Positions 23,101 to 32,568 of a stretch of 64,000 bases of DNA are shown here, piece by piece; within the stretch, counting starts at the first letter, position 1, and the number at the start of each line of letters is the position of its first letter. The notes beneath the pieces were generated by a model. The model searched no databases and had not been told where the DNA came from. It was given only the letters and a program-made list of their open reading frames with translations. The stretch comes from Xiphydria camelus (lineage: Eukaryota; Arthropoda; Insecta; Hymenoptera; Xiphydriidae): the NCBI GenBank assembly GCA_963678675.1, contig OY783198.1, forward strand, positions 2,919,001-2,983,000. The letters run 5' to 3'. Position numbers and translations under genes: made by a program.

Positions 23101-25662
23101 TACAACAGCTGTATGTATAAACTGGTGTTAATTATCAAACCTGAGCAATTGAGTCGAAAATAGTCGTCACAAGCACATTTACTTCTTTCAGTGTATGACC
23201 GTACGCAAGAGAGAGAAGGTATGTCACACCTGTCACTCACTCTTACTGTCTTTCGTATCTTCTCTCTCTCTCTCTCTCTCTCTCTTTCAGTTAACAAGCC
23301 GCTAGCCAACAACGGATGGTCGTATCTACCGACCCCAAGAACACACACAACTGAATATTTGGTTAAACTTACCGGTATTTTCGTTAGAATAACTAGACTC
23401 GTTTATCCAGACGCGTTTTGTCATATTGACCAAGTTATTTTTCTCAGTACGGGTACAAAGAGAATTGGCGAGCGAAACCTCACCTCGGGGGTCGACCGCA
23501 CGCGACCGACGTCGACTGTCTCCTCAATCTGGGCTTCCTCTGCCTGATCGGACTGATGTCCCGTCGATCCGCGTTCCTGTCGGGACTCAGACGACTCCTC
23601 GAGTCCCGACGCCTCGGATACGACGCCGAATCCGGACTCAGCGAGTCCCTGCGCGCCTTGCGACCTTCGCAAACAACGGGGAAGCGTCGCGTCATTCGTC
23701 GCAGCACCTCGCGCGCTTTCGGAAGGCATCAGCGCCGTCGCGCGCGTTACCTACCACCGTCGTCCGGATCGGGGGACAGGGTGGGCTGACTCCCGCGACG
23801 TCCCGAGGGTGGTAACGACTCCTCTATCGCGGCGGCTTGTCGCGTCAACCTCGAGAGCTTATTCGGCGACGTCTCTTTGCCCTTGTAATAGCACTGAAAG
23901 GTCCGCATTGTCGTGAGAACCACCGTCGTCGTCGTCGTCGTCGTCGTCGTCATCGTCATCATCGTCAACGTCGTCATCGCGAGAGTGCCACTCGTACGAC
24001 CGAACGAGCTCTCGGGATCGTCGTGTACCTCGTACCTGGGTGGTAGAATCTCTCCGCGTCGCGAGCAGGGGATGCGTGGGGGTGTTGTTCACGTTCGGCG
24101 AGCCGACGGGGCTGGAGCTGCCGGAAGTGGACGCTCCCGGCAGAGGGAGACTGCTTCCCGTGATCGGCGACACTACCGGCGGTGTCACCGAGGACATGAC
24201 TATCGTCGGCGGACTCACCGACGGCTCCAGGGTGAGATTCTTGCTGTCGCCCAACATCGTCGTCGTCATCGTCGACATCGCCGTCGTCGTCGTGCCCGCC
24301 GTTTGAGTCCTGACCTCCAAGCTCGCGACCTTCTCGGCTTTCTCGCTGTTCCTGTGCGCCTCCAGGTGTTCCCTGCGCAGTGAAATGGGTAGGGACGAGC
24401 GTGGTGGACGAGAGGAAGTCCGGAGCGACGCTACCAACCTGACCGCGGCACTGGCGGAGCTGTCCGTGCTGGAGGCGCTCGGTCTCTGATCGCTCCTGTA
24501 GTACTTGGTGGGCGTAACGCCGCCGCCACCCTCGATCGACTGTCTGCGTCTGTGGTGACGACAATTGTGCTTCCTCTCGCCAGGGCTCGGTGTCTGACCG
24601 CCGGTCCCGGAACCTCTGCCGGACTTGGCGCTCTCCCCCGAACCGCGTCGCGAATTCCTCGCGGACTCTCCGGAGCCTGGAAGGGAAAGAGAGAGAGAGA
24701 GAGACAGAGCGTGCGGTACAGAAGTTTCGATCTTTCACCACTCGTCGAGAGAGAGAGAACGCATTTCGCTCACCTCTTCTCGGTGTCGACGCGATAACGG
24801 TGGGTGGCGGTTGTTGCGGGGCGATCCTCTTGGTCCAGAGCCTGGCCAGGTCGTTCTTGAACTCGCTGATGGCGGAGTCACGCCTCGATCTCGCGGACGT
24901 CTGGCTCTTGATGCCGCTGTCGACGGAACTCTCGCGCCGGTCCCGGAGGTTGGCCAAGTGGCTGGCATCGGTGGTCTGCTGTCTGGGCCAGGGAAGGGAC
25001 TTGGCGATGTCGGCGAGGGTCTCCCGGCGGCTGAGCTTGCCGGTCTTGCCGCTCTTGCCGGAAGTGCCACCGCCGCCGGTGCCGCGAAATTCCTTCAGGA
25101 GGTCCTGCAGCTGGGCCAGGCTCGAGCGTCTTCGCCGTTGGTTCGTGGGCGACGACTCCTGAACCTCGGTCGGCGGAGACGTCGACGTGATCTGCGCCGC
25201 CGAGTCCCTCCTTCCGGCTCCTGTGGAAGTGAGACGCGAGGGGGTGATTGAATTCGTTGAAAGCTCGCTCGCGACGTTGCGGAACGGAGGGGGGAAGGAA
25301 ATGCATCTCCGTCGAATTTCCGTGGGGGAACGTTCGTTCTTACGCAAACTTCGTGGAAACCGGCCGAGGTCGTTCGCGCGATAAATAAACCAACGTCGAA
25401 GGGTGGCCAAGTTGCGAGAGTTTCTCGAAGAAAGCGCGCGCGCGCGCGCGTCCCCACGATGGGAGGGAGGCTGAGACGGATGAGCCTCTCCCGCGTCAGA
25501 GCGTCCGTCCCTCGGCGCGTCCGACTTACCGAGTCGCTGCTTCAAGGTGAACTCCTCCACCTGCTCCCGCACCAAGTCGTCCCAGCCATTTCCGCCCTGC
25601 CATATCAACCCCACCTGGTGGCTCAGGATGGGTAGGTTGCAGACGAAACAAATTGCCGTCAT
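11066..25662 (-). CDS. RapGAP-domain protein with Arg/Ser-rich N-terminus, half LIM finger and C-terminal BTB-BACK
   Basis: Twenty exons, 5' to 3': 25662-25530, 25220-24774, 24676-24439, 24372-24036, 23893-23755, 23664-23484, 22783-22579, 22507-22396, 16678-16576, 16482-16385, 15745-15253, 15177-14781, 14713-14479, 14398-14227, 14139-13900, 13821-13666, 12240-12083, 12017-11908, 11835-11314 and 11218-11066. All phases agree and the total is 4629 nt (1542 residues plus stop). RapGAP domains stimulate GTP hydrolysis by Rap GTPases; BTB-BACK modules dimerise and often recruit cullin-3 ligases. The ATG lies four bases after an acceptor, so at least one non-coding exon lies further right. The weakest junction is the donor at 16385 (AAA|GTTTAG). 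The BTB half resembles, from memory, the insect 'serine-enriched protein' (gprs) family; Rap1GAP is the nearest relative of the middle. An alternative is two overlapping transcription units, but the splice phases favour one. Confidence 0.8.
12759..13239. mobile_element. 481-bp hAT-like non-autonomous element in an intron
   Basis: Ends CAGGGCTCCC ... GGGAGCCCTG form perfect 10-bp terminal inverted repeats. They are flanked by CACAGG direct repeats (12753-12758 and 13240-13245). CAGGG-type ends are typical of hAT elements, although hAT duplications are normally 8 bp and only 6 match here. The interior is AT-rich without a transposase. It lies in the intron 12241-13665 of the RapGAP-BTB gene. 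Confidence 0.65.
14227..15745 (-). other. RapGAP catalytic domain exons
   Basis: Residues about 665-1096. Landmarks: GYWIEC near the start (compare GYW in Rap1GAP), EHWNYF, GVIYVQEGQ, NSPLFDEFL, GFDKYRAGLD, MFHVSTLLPY, then LQRKRHIGNDIV with the catalytic asparagine thumb N970, followed by FLHTFILVR and ERASYCAPKFARMQERTR. The catalytic asparagine and the surrounding motif are intact, so GAP activity toward Rap-type GTPases is expected. A charged insert (residues about 690-740, rich in E/D) separates the N-terminal segment from the fold. Confidence 0.9.
16385..16678 (-). other. Two exons encoding the C-terminal half of a LIM domain
   Basis: Residues 598-664. The sequence gives H609-x2-C612-x2-C615-x2-C618-x20-C639-x2-H642, which is exactly the spacing of the last part of finger 1 and all of finger 2 in a LIM domain (YHEECLRCNSC ... 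ILCDLHF). The expected CxxC pair 16-23 residues before H609 is absent from the preceding spliced exon. The only nearby candidate is CFVC at residues 5-8. Either an unseen alternative exon in the 5.7-kb intron supplies it, or the finger is incomplete. Confidence 0.7.
17390..17575. mobile_element. Second copy of the 9.5-kb foldback family (inner part)
   Basis: CTGCAAGCGTTTGCTGCAA, ACTAAAATTGTAGTCATCG and ATTGGCCTTGTCCCGG match, in inverted orientation, the inner arms of the element at 9341-9744. The copy is imperfect and lacks the outer arms. Confidence 0.65.
17615..17745. mobile_element. Relic of a TCTCAGTG-ended element (shared with 59.7 kb)
   Basis: GTTAACCGTTAAAACCAAAT followed by a CCGCCCGTG block and TATTTTTCTCTCC matches the right half of the element at 59640-59866 (GTTAATCGTTAAAACCAAAT, CCGCCTGTG, TTTTTTCTCTCAGTG). 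Confidence 0.6.
18950..19918. mobile_element. Composite element: end family shared with 51.3 and 52.2 kb, with insertions
   Basis: The left end near 18953-19020 (AAGCGGGTTGCATTCGGTTG ... GACAGCCAAGA) and the right end at 19800-19918 (CGGTACAACCACCGAATTAC ... CAACCGATATGCAACCCG ... GCGTGTATCAAACCAAA) are the two halves of the element seen uninterrupted at 51290-51583. The 700-bp middle consists of other insertions, including 19109-19238 and AT-rich sequence at 19237-19680 related to 40.5 kb. Confidence 0.65.
19109..19238. mobile_element. 130-bp PIF/Harbinger-like MITE with TAA duplication
   Basis: Ends GGGCCGGTTTATTCACC ... GGTGAATAAACCGGTCC are near-perfect inverted repeats, flanked on both sides by TAA. 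A 3-bp TAA/TTA duplication and GGGCC-type ends are characteristic of PIF/Harbinger elements. It is nested inside the composite at 18950-19918. Confidence 0.75.
22877..23449. mobile_element. CACTGAGA-ended element filling an intron, with a nested insertion
   Basis: The right part (GAATAACTAGACTCGTTTAT, CCAGACGCGTTTTGTCATAT, TTTTTCTCAGTA) is the reverse complement of the left end of the element at 45466. It occupies most of the intron 22784-23483 of the RapGAP-BTB gene. A second palindrome (22980-23193) and a (CT)n tract (23260-23287) interrupt it. Confidence 0.7.
22980..23193. mobile_element. 214-bp palindromic MITE nested in the 22877 element
   Basis: CACTGAGAGAAAAAAATTAA on the left is answered by TTTACTTCTTTCAGTG on the right. 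Inner arms GTGACAGCTATTTTGGGCTC and AGTCGAAAATAGTCGTCAC pair across the centre. Confidence 0.65.
23924..23982. repeat. (GTC)n / (GAC)n repeat inside a 142-bp intron
   Basis: An almost pure GTC repeat, reading as poly-Asp on the - strand, sits between exons 24372-24036 and 23893-23755. Retaining the intron would add an acidic run and then shift the frame (142 is not divisible by 3), so it is best read as intronic. Confidence 0.8.
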
Positions 25663-25666
25663 GGTC

Positions 25667-27227
25667 CTGAAAACGAAAGGTGAGCGCGCCGTTAGAACGT
25701 CGGATCTGTGGCCCGCGCGTCGATCGTCGCGAGAGGAATAGTCGAGAAGGTGCATCTTATAGAGAATAAAGTACGTGAACCAGGCCATGCCAACAGAGCG
25801 GATCGAAACGGACTCGGTCAAATCGTGGTTCGTCGCGGATTTCCGTCCGGCGAATCCGTCCGTCCCCCTCGCGTCGAAAGAGTACAGGAGAAAGCTGGAG
25901 AGGGAGAGTAGAGAGATACAGGAGCGAGAAGAGTACGAGATGCGCGCCGAAGGGTACGTTTTCTTCATCTCCGTCCGGGAGTCCGAGTCTCGAAGCCACG
26001 TTTAACCGAGTCCACCTTGAATACGATACGTATGGTAAGAGATGATCGATATTGTAATTACGTGTATACTCGTGTAAAGAACTCAACGTCATTCCAAATG
26101 CCAAGAGAAAAATTCGGATGTATATAACATATGCCGTGACGTGTTACGAGAGCCGATGAACGTCATTCCAAAGCGAGGATGCAGAGAATATTCCAAGTTT
26201 TACAAATGTACGCAGCAGTAACGCGCAACGAGAGGCGAGAGAACCTTGAGCAGATAAACAATTTTGAGCAAGTGTATAGGTATCTGAGATTTTCGTATTT
26301 CGACCTGTAGTGTCGAAGTCTGGGGCTCTGCAACGACATCGCATGGCAAGGGCCTGGCCGACCTGCAAAAGACACACACTTTTTTTTCCTACAAAATACG
26401 AATCGAAAGGACGTTTCCGCGCGAGAGGAGAAGTGAGCGAACCACCCTCGCGTCACCGAACCCTCGTCCCTTTTCTTTCGATCTCGACGAGCGCGCGATG
26501 AATTATGCAATTGCTCGATTTCGCCTGGCGCGAGTCGGCAAATTAGCGGAACTCTAATCCGGAGAGCCGCGAAATACGCGCGCGTCCGCCTCCCCTCCCT
26601 AGGGGGGGGGGGGTGCGAACTTTGCTCTCAAAGTGGCGCGATACGCTTCGCCGCGCGCAGTGCGCTCCTCCGCTCATTTTCCGAGCAGCTCTGGAAGAGG
26701 TGCAACGATGACGTTGCGTTGCCATCGCCACGATGAGCGGCGCCCCTGGAAAGGTGTGCCGCTTCGACGCCGTTCCTCTCGTCTCTAGATCCCGAGGAAA
26801 TCTCTCCGTTCCCCTAAGTATCTATCCGTCCACCTATATCCGTCTCCCTGTCCCTTCCTCCGATTAATCAGCGGCGCGCTGCAGGGCCGCGCTATTTAGA
26901 ACGGGTGATGGGGTGAGGCCCGCCGTCTCGCGCGCGCGTTACTCGGGAAAATAATTCCCACGGTACGTCTTCGCGAGTCCGGAGGCGGGTGAGACGGGGT
27001 TGTAAATGTTTTAGGGTCAATTTCTCTAATGGCACTTGAGCACCTGCACCGGGTACATTCACGGCGAATACGCGCGGGTGCACGGAGAGAGAGAGGGCGG
27101 GTATTTATACCGAGAGCGCGGAGGGTATTACACTAATAAGGAGCCGTGTAATGAGATTCTTTCCTCGGCACAACCTCCGGCGGAACGGAATACGAACTTT
27201 TTAATTTCGCCTCGCCCGGTATTAGCG
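25667..27227. other. Region upstream of the putative first coding exon of RapGAP-BTB; no gene seen
   Basis: Begins with the splice acceptor (CGTTTTCAG on the - strand) of exon 25666-25530, so part of this is intron or 5' UTR. It is CpG-rich, with a poly-G tract at 26602-26613. I found no convincing first exon. Confidence 0.45.
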
Positions 27228-27327
27228 CACTGAGAGGACAATTTATTTGTAGTTGATAAATGTGTACTTGTGATTATGGGGAAAGAAATATTTCATTGGA
27301 CCCCGAGCGAATACATGTGTGTGTTAA

Positions 27328-27578
27328 CCCTTTCGCTTACGAGTTTTTTTTTTCTTAAGTAAAAAATCTGACATTTGCCGCTATAAAAGAAGACTTTTTT
27401 TTTCAGATTTTTTGAAAGCGTCACCTTTTTTTTCTTCGTGTGCCCCATTTTTACGCTATGGGGTTGCTTCCAAACGAATACATTGTGAATGATAGGTAAA
27501 GCACAATTAAATGTAATTTCATAAGAGATATACAAAATCCATGTGTATTTAATTGAATATACAAGGTGAGCGAAAGGG
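27328..27578. mobile_element. 251-bp piggyBac-like MITE (TTAA target)
   Basis: Preceded by TTAA and followed by TTGA (a one-base decay of TTAA). The ends CCCTTTCGCTTAC and GTGAGCGAAAGGG are inverted repeats with one mismatch. A TTAA target with CCC...GGG ends is the piggyBac signature. No transposase frame. Nested in the 27228-27881 element. Confidence 0.7.
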
Positions 27579-27595
27579 TTGATTATTGGAACGCT

Positions 27596-27732
27596 AAAAA
27601 AATTCTACGGTGTCGACCTATATGGACCACTTTTGGTGTTAAATAACAGTGGCATAAGGCTGAATGACACCAGATGTGGTATACATATGTATAATATATA
27701 TAGGTGCACACACCGGTGAAATGGTGTTAAAA
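27596..27732. mobile_element. Short element shared with the right end of the window
   Basis: TTCTACGGTGTCGACC, GGACCACTTTTGGTGTTA, ATGACACCAGATGTGGTATA and CACACCGGTGAAATGGTGTT recur in reverse complement at 63781-63906 in the same relative order. It is internally palindromic around repeated GGTGTT/AACACC words. Confidence 0.75.
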
Positions 27733-28135
27733 ATTGACACCACTTTTTAACCGCAAAGGCTTATTTCAGTCGATCGTGAAAAGAGTGATGATTAACGAAT
27801 ATTTGCTTGGCTCAACGAAATATTTCTTTCGATGTAATAAAGTATACGTTTATTAACTATAAATAAACTGGTCTCTCAGTGCGCACGGTAATATACAAGG
27901 GGGCTTCGTTGGAAACACCTCAAATAGAATCCACCGATCAAGTGGAGATCAAGCGTAGCTGCATTTTTTCCCCTTTGTGGTGAGAATGATCGTTTCTCGA
28001 TGCGAATACCGTACAAAGGCAAATCCGCCGCAATATCGGGAGATAGGAGAGGGGGTGGAAAGGGAGAGGAGGGTGGACTCGTGAATATCCACAAAGTTTT
28101 ATTCATTATTAATTAAATATCAGGAAGGGAGGAAC

Positions 28136-28350
28136 GCTTTGATATTTTCACAAAAATGAAAATGTCTGGAATCGAGCTCTCGATCACCCCATCTAATGTA
28201 TTTTTTCCCGTTGATTCCAAAAATCGTGGATATAATGAGGAGAAAAATTTACTTCAACAAAAAATCACAAATATCTCACATTTTATTTGACATATCGACC
28301 CAAAACCCGTGCTTTTCGCAATATCAGCGTTGAGAAATCTGTAACACAAG
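28136..28350. mobile_element. Decayed copy of the 312-bp foldback family
   Basis: AAAATGTCTGGAATCGAGC, ATCTAATGTATTTTTTCCC, GTTGATTCCAAAAATCG and a terminal TTTTCGCAATATCAGCG follow the same order as the elements at 2651-3573, with many substitutions and a lost right end. It is roughly 25 kb from the tandem cluster. Confidence 0.6.
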
Positions 28351-31309
28351 TTGTACTACACGAGCGAAGTACAACCCATAATCCTCGGCCCCCGAACGCG
28401 CGTGTACGATACGAGCGAACTCCGTTGACGAGGGGTGGCTTCCCGGATCCGTTAATTTCTCCTAATCGAATCCGTTAACCGTGTTTCGCGGTGCCTAACT
28501 ACCCCGACCGTTCGTCCCGGTAGTCGGTAACTTTGCCGCGGTGCGCTAACTGACGCCGCGAGGAATCGATAGAACGCGGGCCGAGCGGAGAAAGGATCAG
28601 ACAGCGCGACGAGCCCAACTTGCCAACCGGGGATCGAGAAGGGACGGGGCTTTTCCGCGCGACCCCTTTCGGTAAAGCAGGTGGGAGCCCGGTTTCGCCC
28701 GCTGGCGCCCTCCTGGATCCTCCGCGCCCTTCTTCACGCGGGTGAATAATTTTGCGCCGTTTTAATTGATTTTCCAGACCTCCGGGGCTCTTATTACGGT
28801 GTAACGCAGGCGTGTATATATACGCGCAACGCGAAAACGGGATGGAGCAACAAAGCGAGACCTGGTACCTTTTACGCTGGAATAATATTGCCTCCCGTGC
28901 GACGCGACCCGGGCGTCTCCGCTCTCTCGACTTTCGACGCTCGCGCCGGGCCACGTCAAGCGCTCGACGATTTGCCGAAAATCCAACGAAGCATTTTCGA
29001 TCCCGCGTCGGCGTTCTCGCGAAAATTCGTCGCGCCCGGCGAGCGGGGCGATTCGAGCGAAATTGAATTAATTAGCTCCGAACGGCTTGGTGAAAAAATT
29101 CCTGGCGAGGGGCGTGCGACGGGACGGATCGAACGAGCGGTGTTTATCGTCGCGCCAGGGTGAATCGCGCGCAAGCCTTTCGATTCTCCGCGAACGTCGG
29201 AGGAGCGTTCTCAGGCGAGCGTTCCCCCGGCCTCCTTGACCTTCAAAATTGTCATCCCTCTCTCCCGTGAGGACGCGTTTTTTTTTATCGGAATCGCTTT
29301 TTGCGCGCTTCTCCAACTTTGCGAACGAACGAGTTTAACTTTTAACGCGTCCGCACCGACTTTGAACGGCTGCGGTGCGTCGTATAATTTAGGTTGACTC
29401 GACTCCGGTCAAATTTGGAAGCCGCGGTGTTCGAGATTTCAATCCGATCTTAATTCGAGCGCCGCGGAGCGAAAGAGAGAGAGGGAGGGAGAGCCCTAGG
29501 TAGAGGCGTGGGTGCGAGCGAACGCGGGGGTGTTTCTCACGCCGCGAAGCGTAAGCGGGAAGAAGAGGAAGAGCGATACGACTCTTCGCGAGTGGCAAAA
29601 GTGAGAACGGAAGAGGACTGGAAGCGCGAGAGCTTTCGGTCACGGGCCATACACTCGGTAATGTCGAAGAGCACCTCGAAGTCGGCCAGCCGTGACCAAC
29701 ATGGCTGCGCTCCCTTTTCTCCTCCTCCTCCTCCTCTTCGTTACTCGCCGAGCGACAGCTTCCGGAAGTCCACCTCGTCGCGAGTCGCGCAATTTTCACG
29801 AAATTCGCGCAGCTCGCGTCCCTCGTTCCACTCGACCAGCTGCTCCACCTCCCCTCGCCACGCGCCGCGGTGGACATCGAGAGACGTCGCATTTGGAGCC
29901 CAACGCGCGCGCGTCTCACAAAGGAGTTTCCATATTCCGCATACGCGCGTATCGAGCGTATACGATATTACGTATCCGCGTACGGATATCGCGAATCCAT
30001 ATATTTTCCACCCTCCGCTTCCGCCCCTCCCGGGCGCCCCGAAAGCCCGATCGGGAGGACCAGCTGCTCGGAGAAACCTTCCGTTCCTTTTTCGAAGAAA
30101 CGATCCTCCCCTTCGAACTCGGGGATTTCGACTGTAAAACGAGCTTTTTCGCCGACGCGGGGGAAGACCGAGGAGCGGGAGCGAAAGCTCCTCGCCTCCC
30201 TTCCTCGTCGGCCGCAAGAGGTACGGCCTCTCTCGCGGTAATTACCCTTTCGAGCCGGCCGACGAAGAATTTCGTAAACGAGGGCGTATCGCGTACTCGG
30301 GGAGAGACAAGGGAGAGAGAAAGCTCTCCGGAAAACGATCGTTCACCCTCCCCGCGCTGTCGACACGAAAGCGCGGGCCCTCTCTTCGATTACGTTTGAT
30401 CGCCCCGACGATCGCTGATCGTTCGTCGCCCCGCCAAAAAAAAAAAATTTCCACACTCGCTGACATTTTTCTCCACCCCCGATACGCTATACAGGTACGC
30501 GTTCCGCCTTTCTCTCGAAATTAACGGGCTGTGCGCCGGAGCGCTCCACGGAGATGGACTAATAAAATCCAGCGTCGACGAATGACGAGCAAACTCATTC
30601 GCCCCGTCGCGCGGCCAGCGTGCCCCCTCCCGCCCTTTAGTCCTGAGCGACCCTTAATATACCGCCGTCGTTTCGCCCGCTGAAGGAGAAGTTACGAGGG
30701 TACGTTTCCCCGCGTCGGCCTCTACTCGGTTCCGGCTACGTAAAATGAGAGGGAAGATGAAGAAGCATCGTCGTGCGCGTTCGTCATCCCCTGCGCGCGC
30801 TACCCGCGCCGAGCGACTCGTCCGCGAAGCAACGACCGGGAGCCGGGGCTCGCAGTTCCGTCGACGCGGCGAGTTTTCGGACGATCGGTACGACCGTCCC
30901 CCGACGAGCGATTCCAACCCAGGGAGGGAAGGTTATCCCGATTTCGCGGGCGAGCGGGACGACGCGACAGCGAGAGCGGACGGGTTTCTCGATATAGCGG
31001 CCCAATTAAGGGGTCCTCTCGATACGACGGAAATATAATATATTACGGCACACGGAAGAAAAAATTTTCCGCGCGTTCTTTGGGAGCGCAATGCCGCGAG
31101 GGTATCCCCATAGCAACCGTCGGGTCTTCGTAATGATTGCAAAGGAGGGTTCGAGATGTCCGTGCGGGAGAGTAGCAGACGGCAAAGGAGGACTCGAATC
31201 TCGCCCCCTCCCCCCCCCCCCCCCTCGTATGACGGGGATATGCGCAGTGCCGACTATTTTGGATACGCGCGATCCGCGGACGCGAAGGGCATGGAAAGCA
31301 AGGGGAGTG
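28351..31309. other. CpG-rich stretch with no gene accepted
   Basis: Very CpG-rich with many long open frames on both strands. A frame from 29701 begins with a leucine run that looks like a signal peptide but derives from a (CTC)n tract; see rejected items. A poly-C tract lies at 31211-31224. Confidence 0.45.
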
Positions 31310-31960
31310 CGCGGAAAGACTGATAACGAGAGATTTTACCGTGTTTGTGTGCGATCAAAGAAGCGGACACGAGAGATTTTCGATGTTCTTACAGCGCGAT
31401 ACAGTAATTTCTCTTGTGATGGTTTACATTAAAATTTACCGGTGTCCGAGGAAAAATTGGAAACGTCAAATCGTGAGAGTTTACCGTACAATTTACTGAT
31501 TTCTAGGGAAAAATTGTTTTTTCATTATGTGTACAATTTTGCTTCCGCCGTTTTTCTCGATTTCCATCTATGGGAAAACGGCGGGCGCAAAGTTGTACTC
31601 CTAATAGCACCCCGGAAACCCTCACGCGTATCTCTATTATTGTAAACACGCGCGCACATAGATACGTACGATACGCGGATCCGAAGGAGATAAAAAACGA
31701 GGGTAGTGCATGGAGAAACCGATACCACAAATGTTTACCGTATCAACGTTAAACACACGTACACGTGAGAATTATCGGATTTCTTTTTACAGCGCGGTAC
31801 AGTAATTCTTCTCCTAAAAACATTAAATCGTACGACAGTCAACATTACAATTTACTAGTTTTAACGAAATGAAAACTGTTCTCCATCACAGCAGAGACAT
31901 CCGAAAATCCTCGCGTGTACTTCCTTCATCGTAAATACAGCAAAATTTACCGATATCAGT
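31310..31960. repeat. AT-rich repeat block, family also at 35.4 and 42.6 kb
   Basis: At least two diverged units here carry GAGATTTTACCGTGTTTGTG or ATGTTTACCGTATCAACG, GCGCGGTACAGTAATT, TACAATTTACTGATTTCTAG, and a CATCCGAAAATCCTCGCG-type end. The same words occur at 35430-35606 and 42550-42985. No coding capacity. The ends are not well defined. Confidence 0.6.
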
Positions 31961-32530
31961 TTTTTTTCTCGTGCAGTACGCGTACGCACACCCTGATGTA
32001 TCGTGACCTCCACCCCTCCCCCGCGTGTAAACGCACTCGCGCGGCCCTCGGATCTCCGCGAGCCCCGAAGAGCAAATCACTCGACGCGCAGCGCTACCAT
32101 GCGCAGCGGTCGAGCTCGCCGCGCGCCGCCGATCACCTCGCCCGAGAAGCGCGCGGGCCGCGCGCTCGAACGACAATTATCGCCACGACAATCGCACCCG
32201 GAATTGCGGTCGATAGGTTGATTGCCGTCACTCGCACGGGATTTCTAATTAAAGCGCAATTGCGCACGTTCGCGCGACCAGGTCGAGTTTGCCGAGGTAA
32301 CGTCGCACCGGTTATCCAGCCGCGCGTTGACCGACGTAAAGGGGTGGAGGGTGAGCCGGAACGAGGCGCGAGCGAAGAGGCGGCGATTTCTCGAAGGGCC
32401 TCGATGAAGGGGCAATCGGACGCCGTTCGATCGACGCCTCGCTCCGCGGAGGAAGGCGTGCGACTGACGGCACGCGATTCTTCTCCGGAAGAGTCCTACA
32501 GTCGACGACGTACTCGAGTGACCGCGTACC

Positions 32531-32568
<38 letters not shown>

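Larger units (their letters stand above)
22396..25662 (-). other. N-terminal Arg/Ser-rich region (residues 1-597) of the RapGAP-BTB protein
   Basis: Eight exons encode a low-complexity, probably disordered region with about 16 RRx(S/T) motifs: for example RRDSAAQ, RRRSSLAQ, SRRETLAD, RRESSVDS, RRDSAIS, RRGSGES, RRQSIEG, RRDSTTQ, ARRDSLSP and LRRQSTS. It also has a repeated block RRQSTTEEI / RRQSTTEEM / RRQSSQSDD near residues 520-560. RRxS is the basophilic-kinase (PKA-type) consensus. Vertebrate Rap1GAP is a known PKA substrate, so kinase control is a reasonable inference. The first exon (MTAICFVCNLPI) has a CxxC pair. Exon 25220-24774 is phase-symmetric (1-1) and could be skipped. Confidence 0.75.
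27228..27881. mobile_element. CACTGAG...CTCAGTG element interrupted by two other insertions
   Basis: The left end (CACTGAGAGGACAATTTATT, GGAAAGAAATATTTCATTGG) and right end (GGCTCAACGAAATATTTCTT, AATAAACTGGTCTCTCAGTG) correspond to the two ends of the uninterrupted 229-bp copy at 54774-55002. The extra 420 bp in the middle are the elements at 27328-27578 and 27596-27732. Confidence 0.75.

Noticed and set aside
23859..24035. Poly-aspartate extension of the exon at 24036-24372
   Set aside because: It is the (GAC)n repeat of a short intron. Good GT and AG sites flank it, and the next exon only fits when it is removed.
29692..30399. + strand frame starting with a leucine-rich, signal-peptide-like segment
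   Set aside because: The leucine run comes from a (CTC)n repeat and is followed by Arg/Pro/Ser-rich translation typical of GC-rich non-coding DNA. No conserved domain or supporting splice sites were seen.
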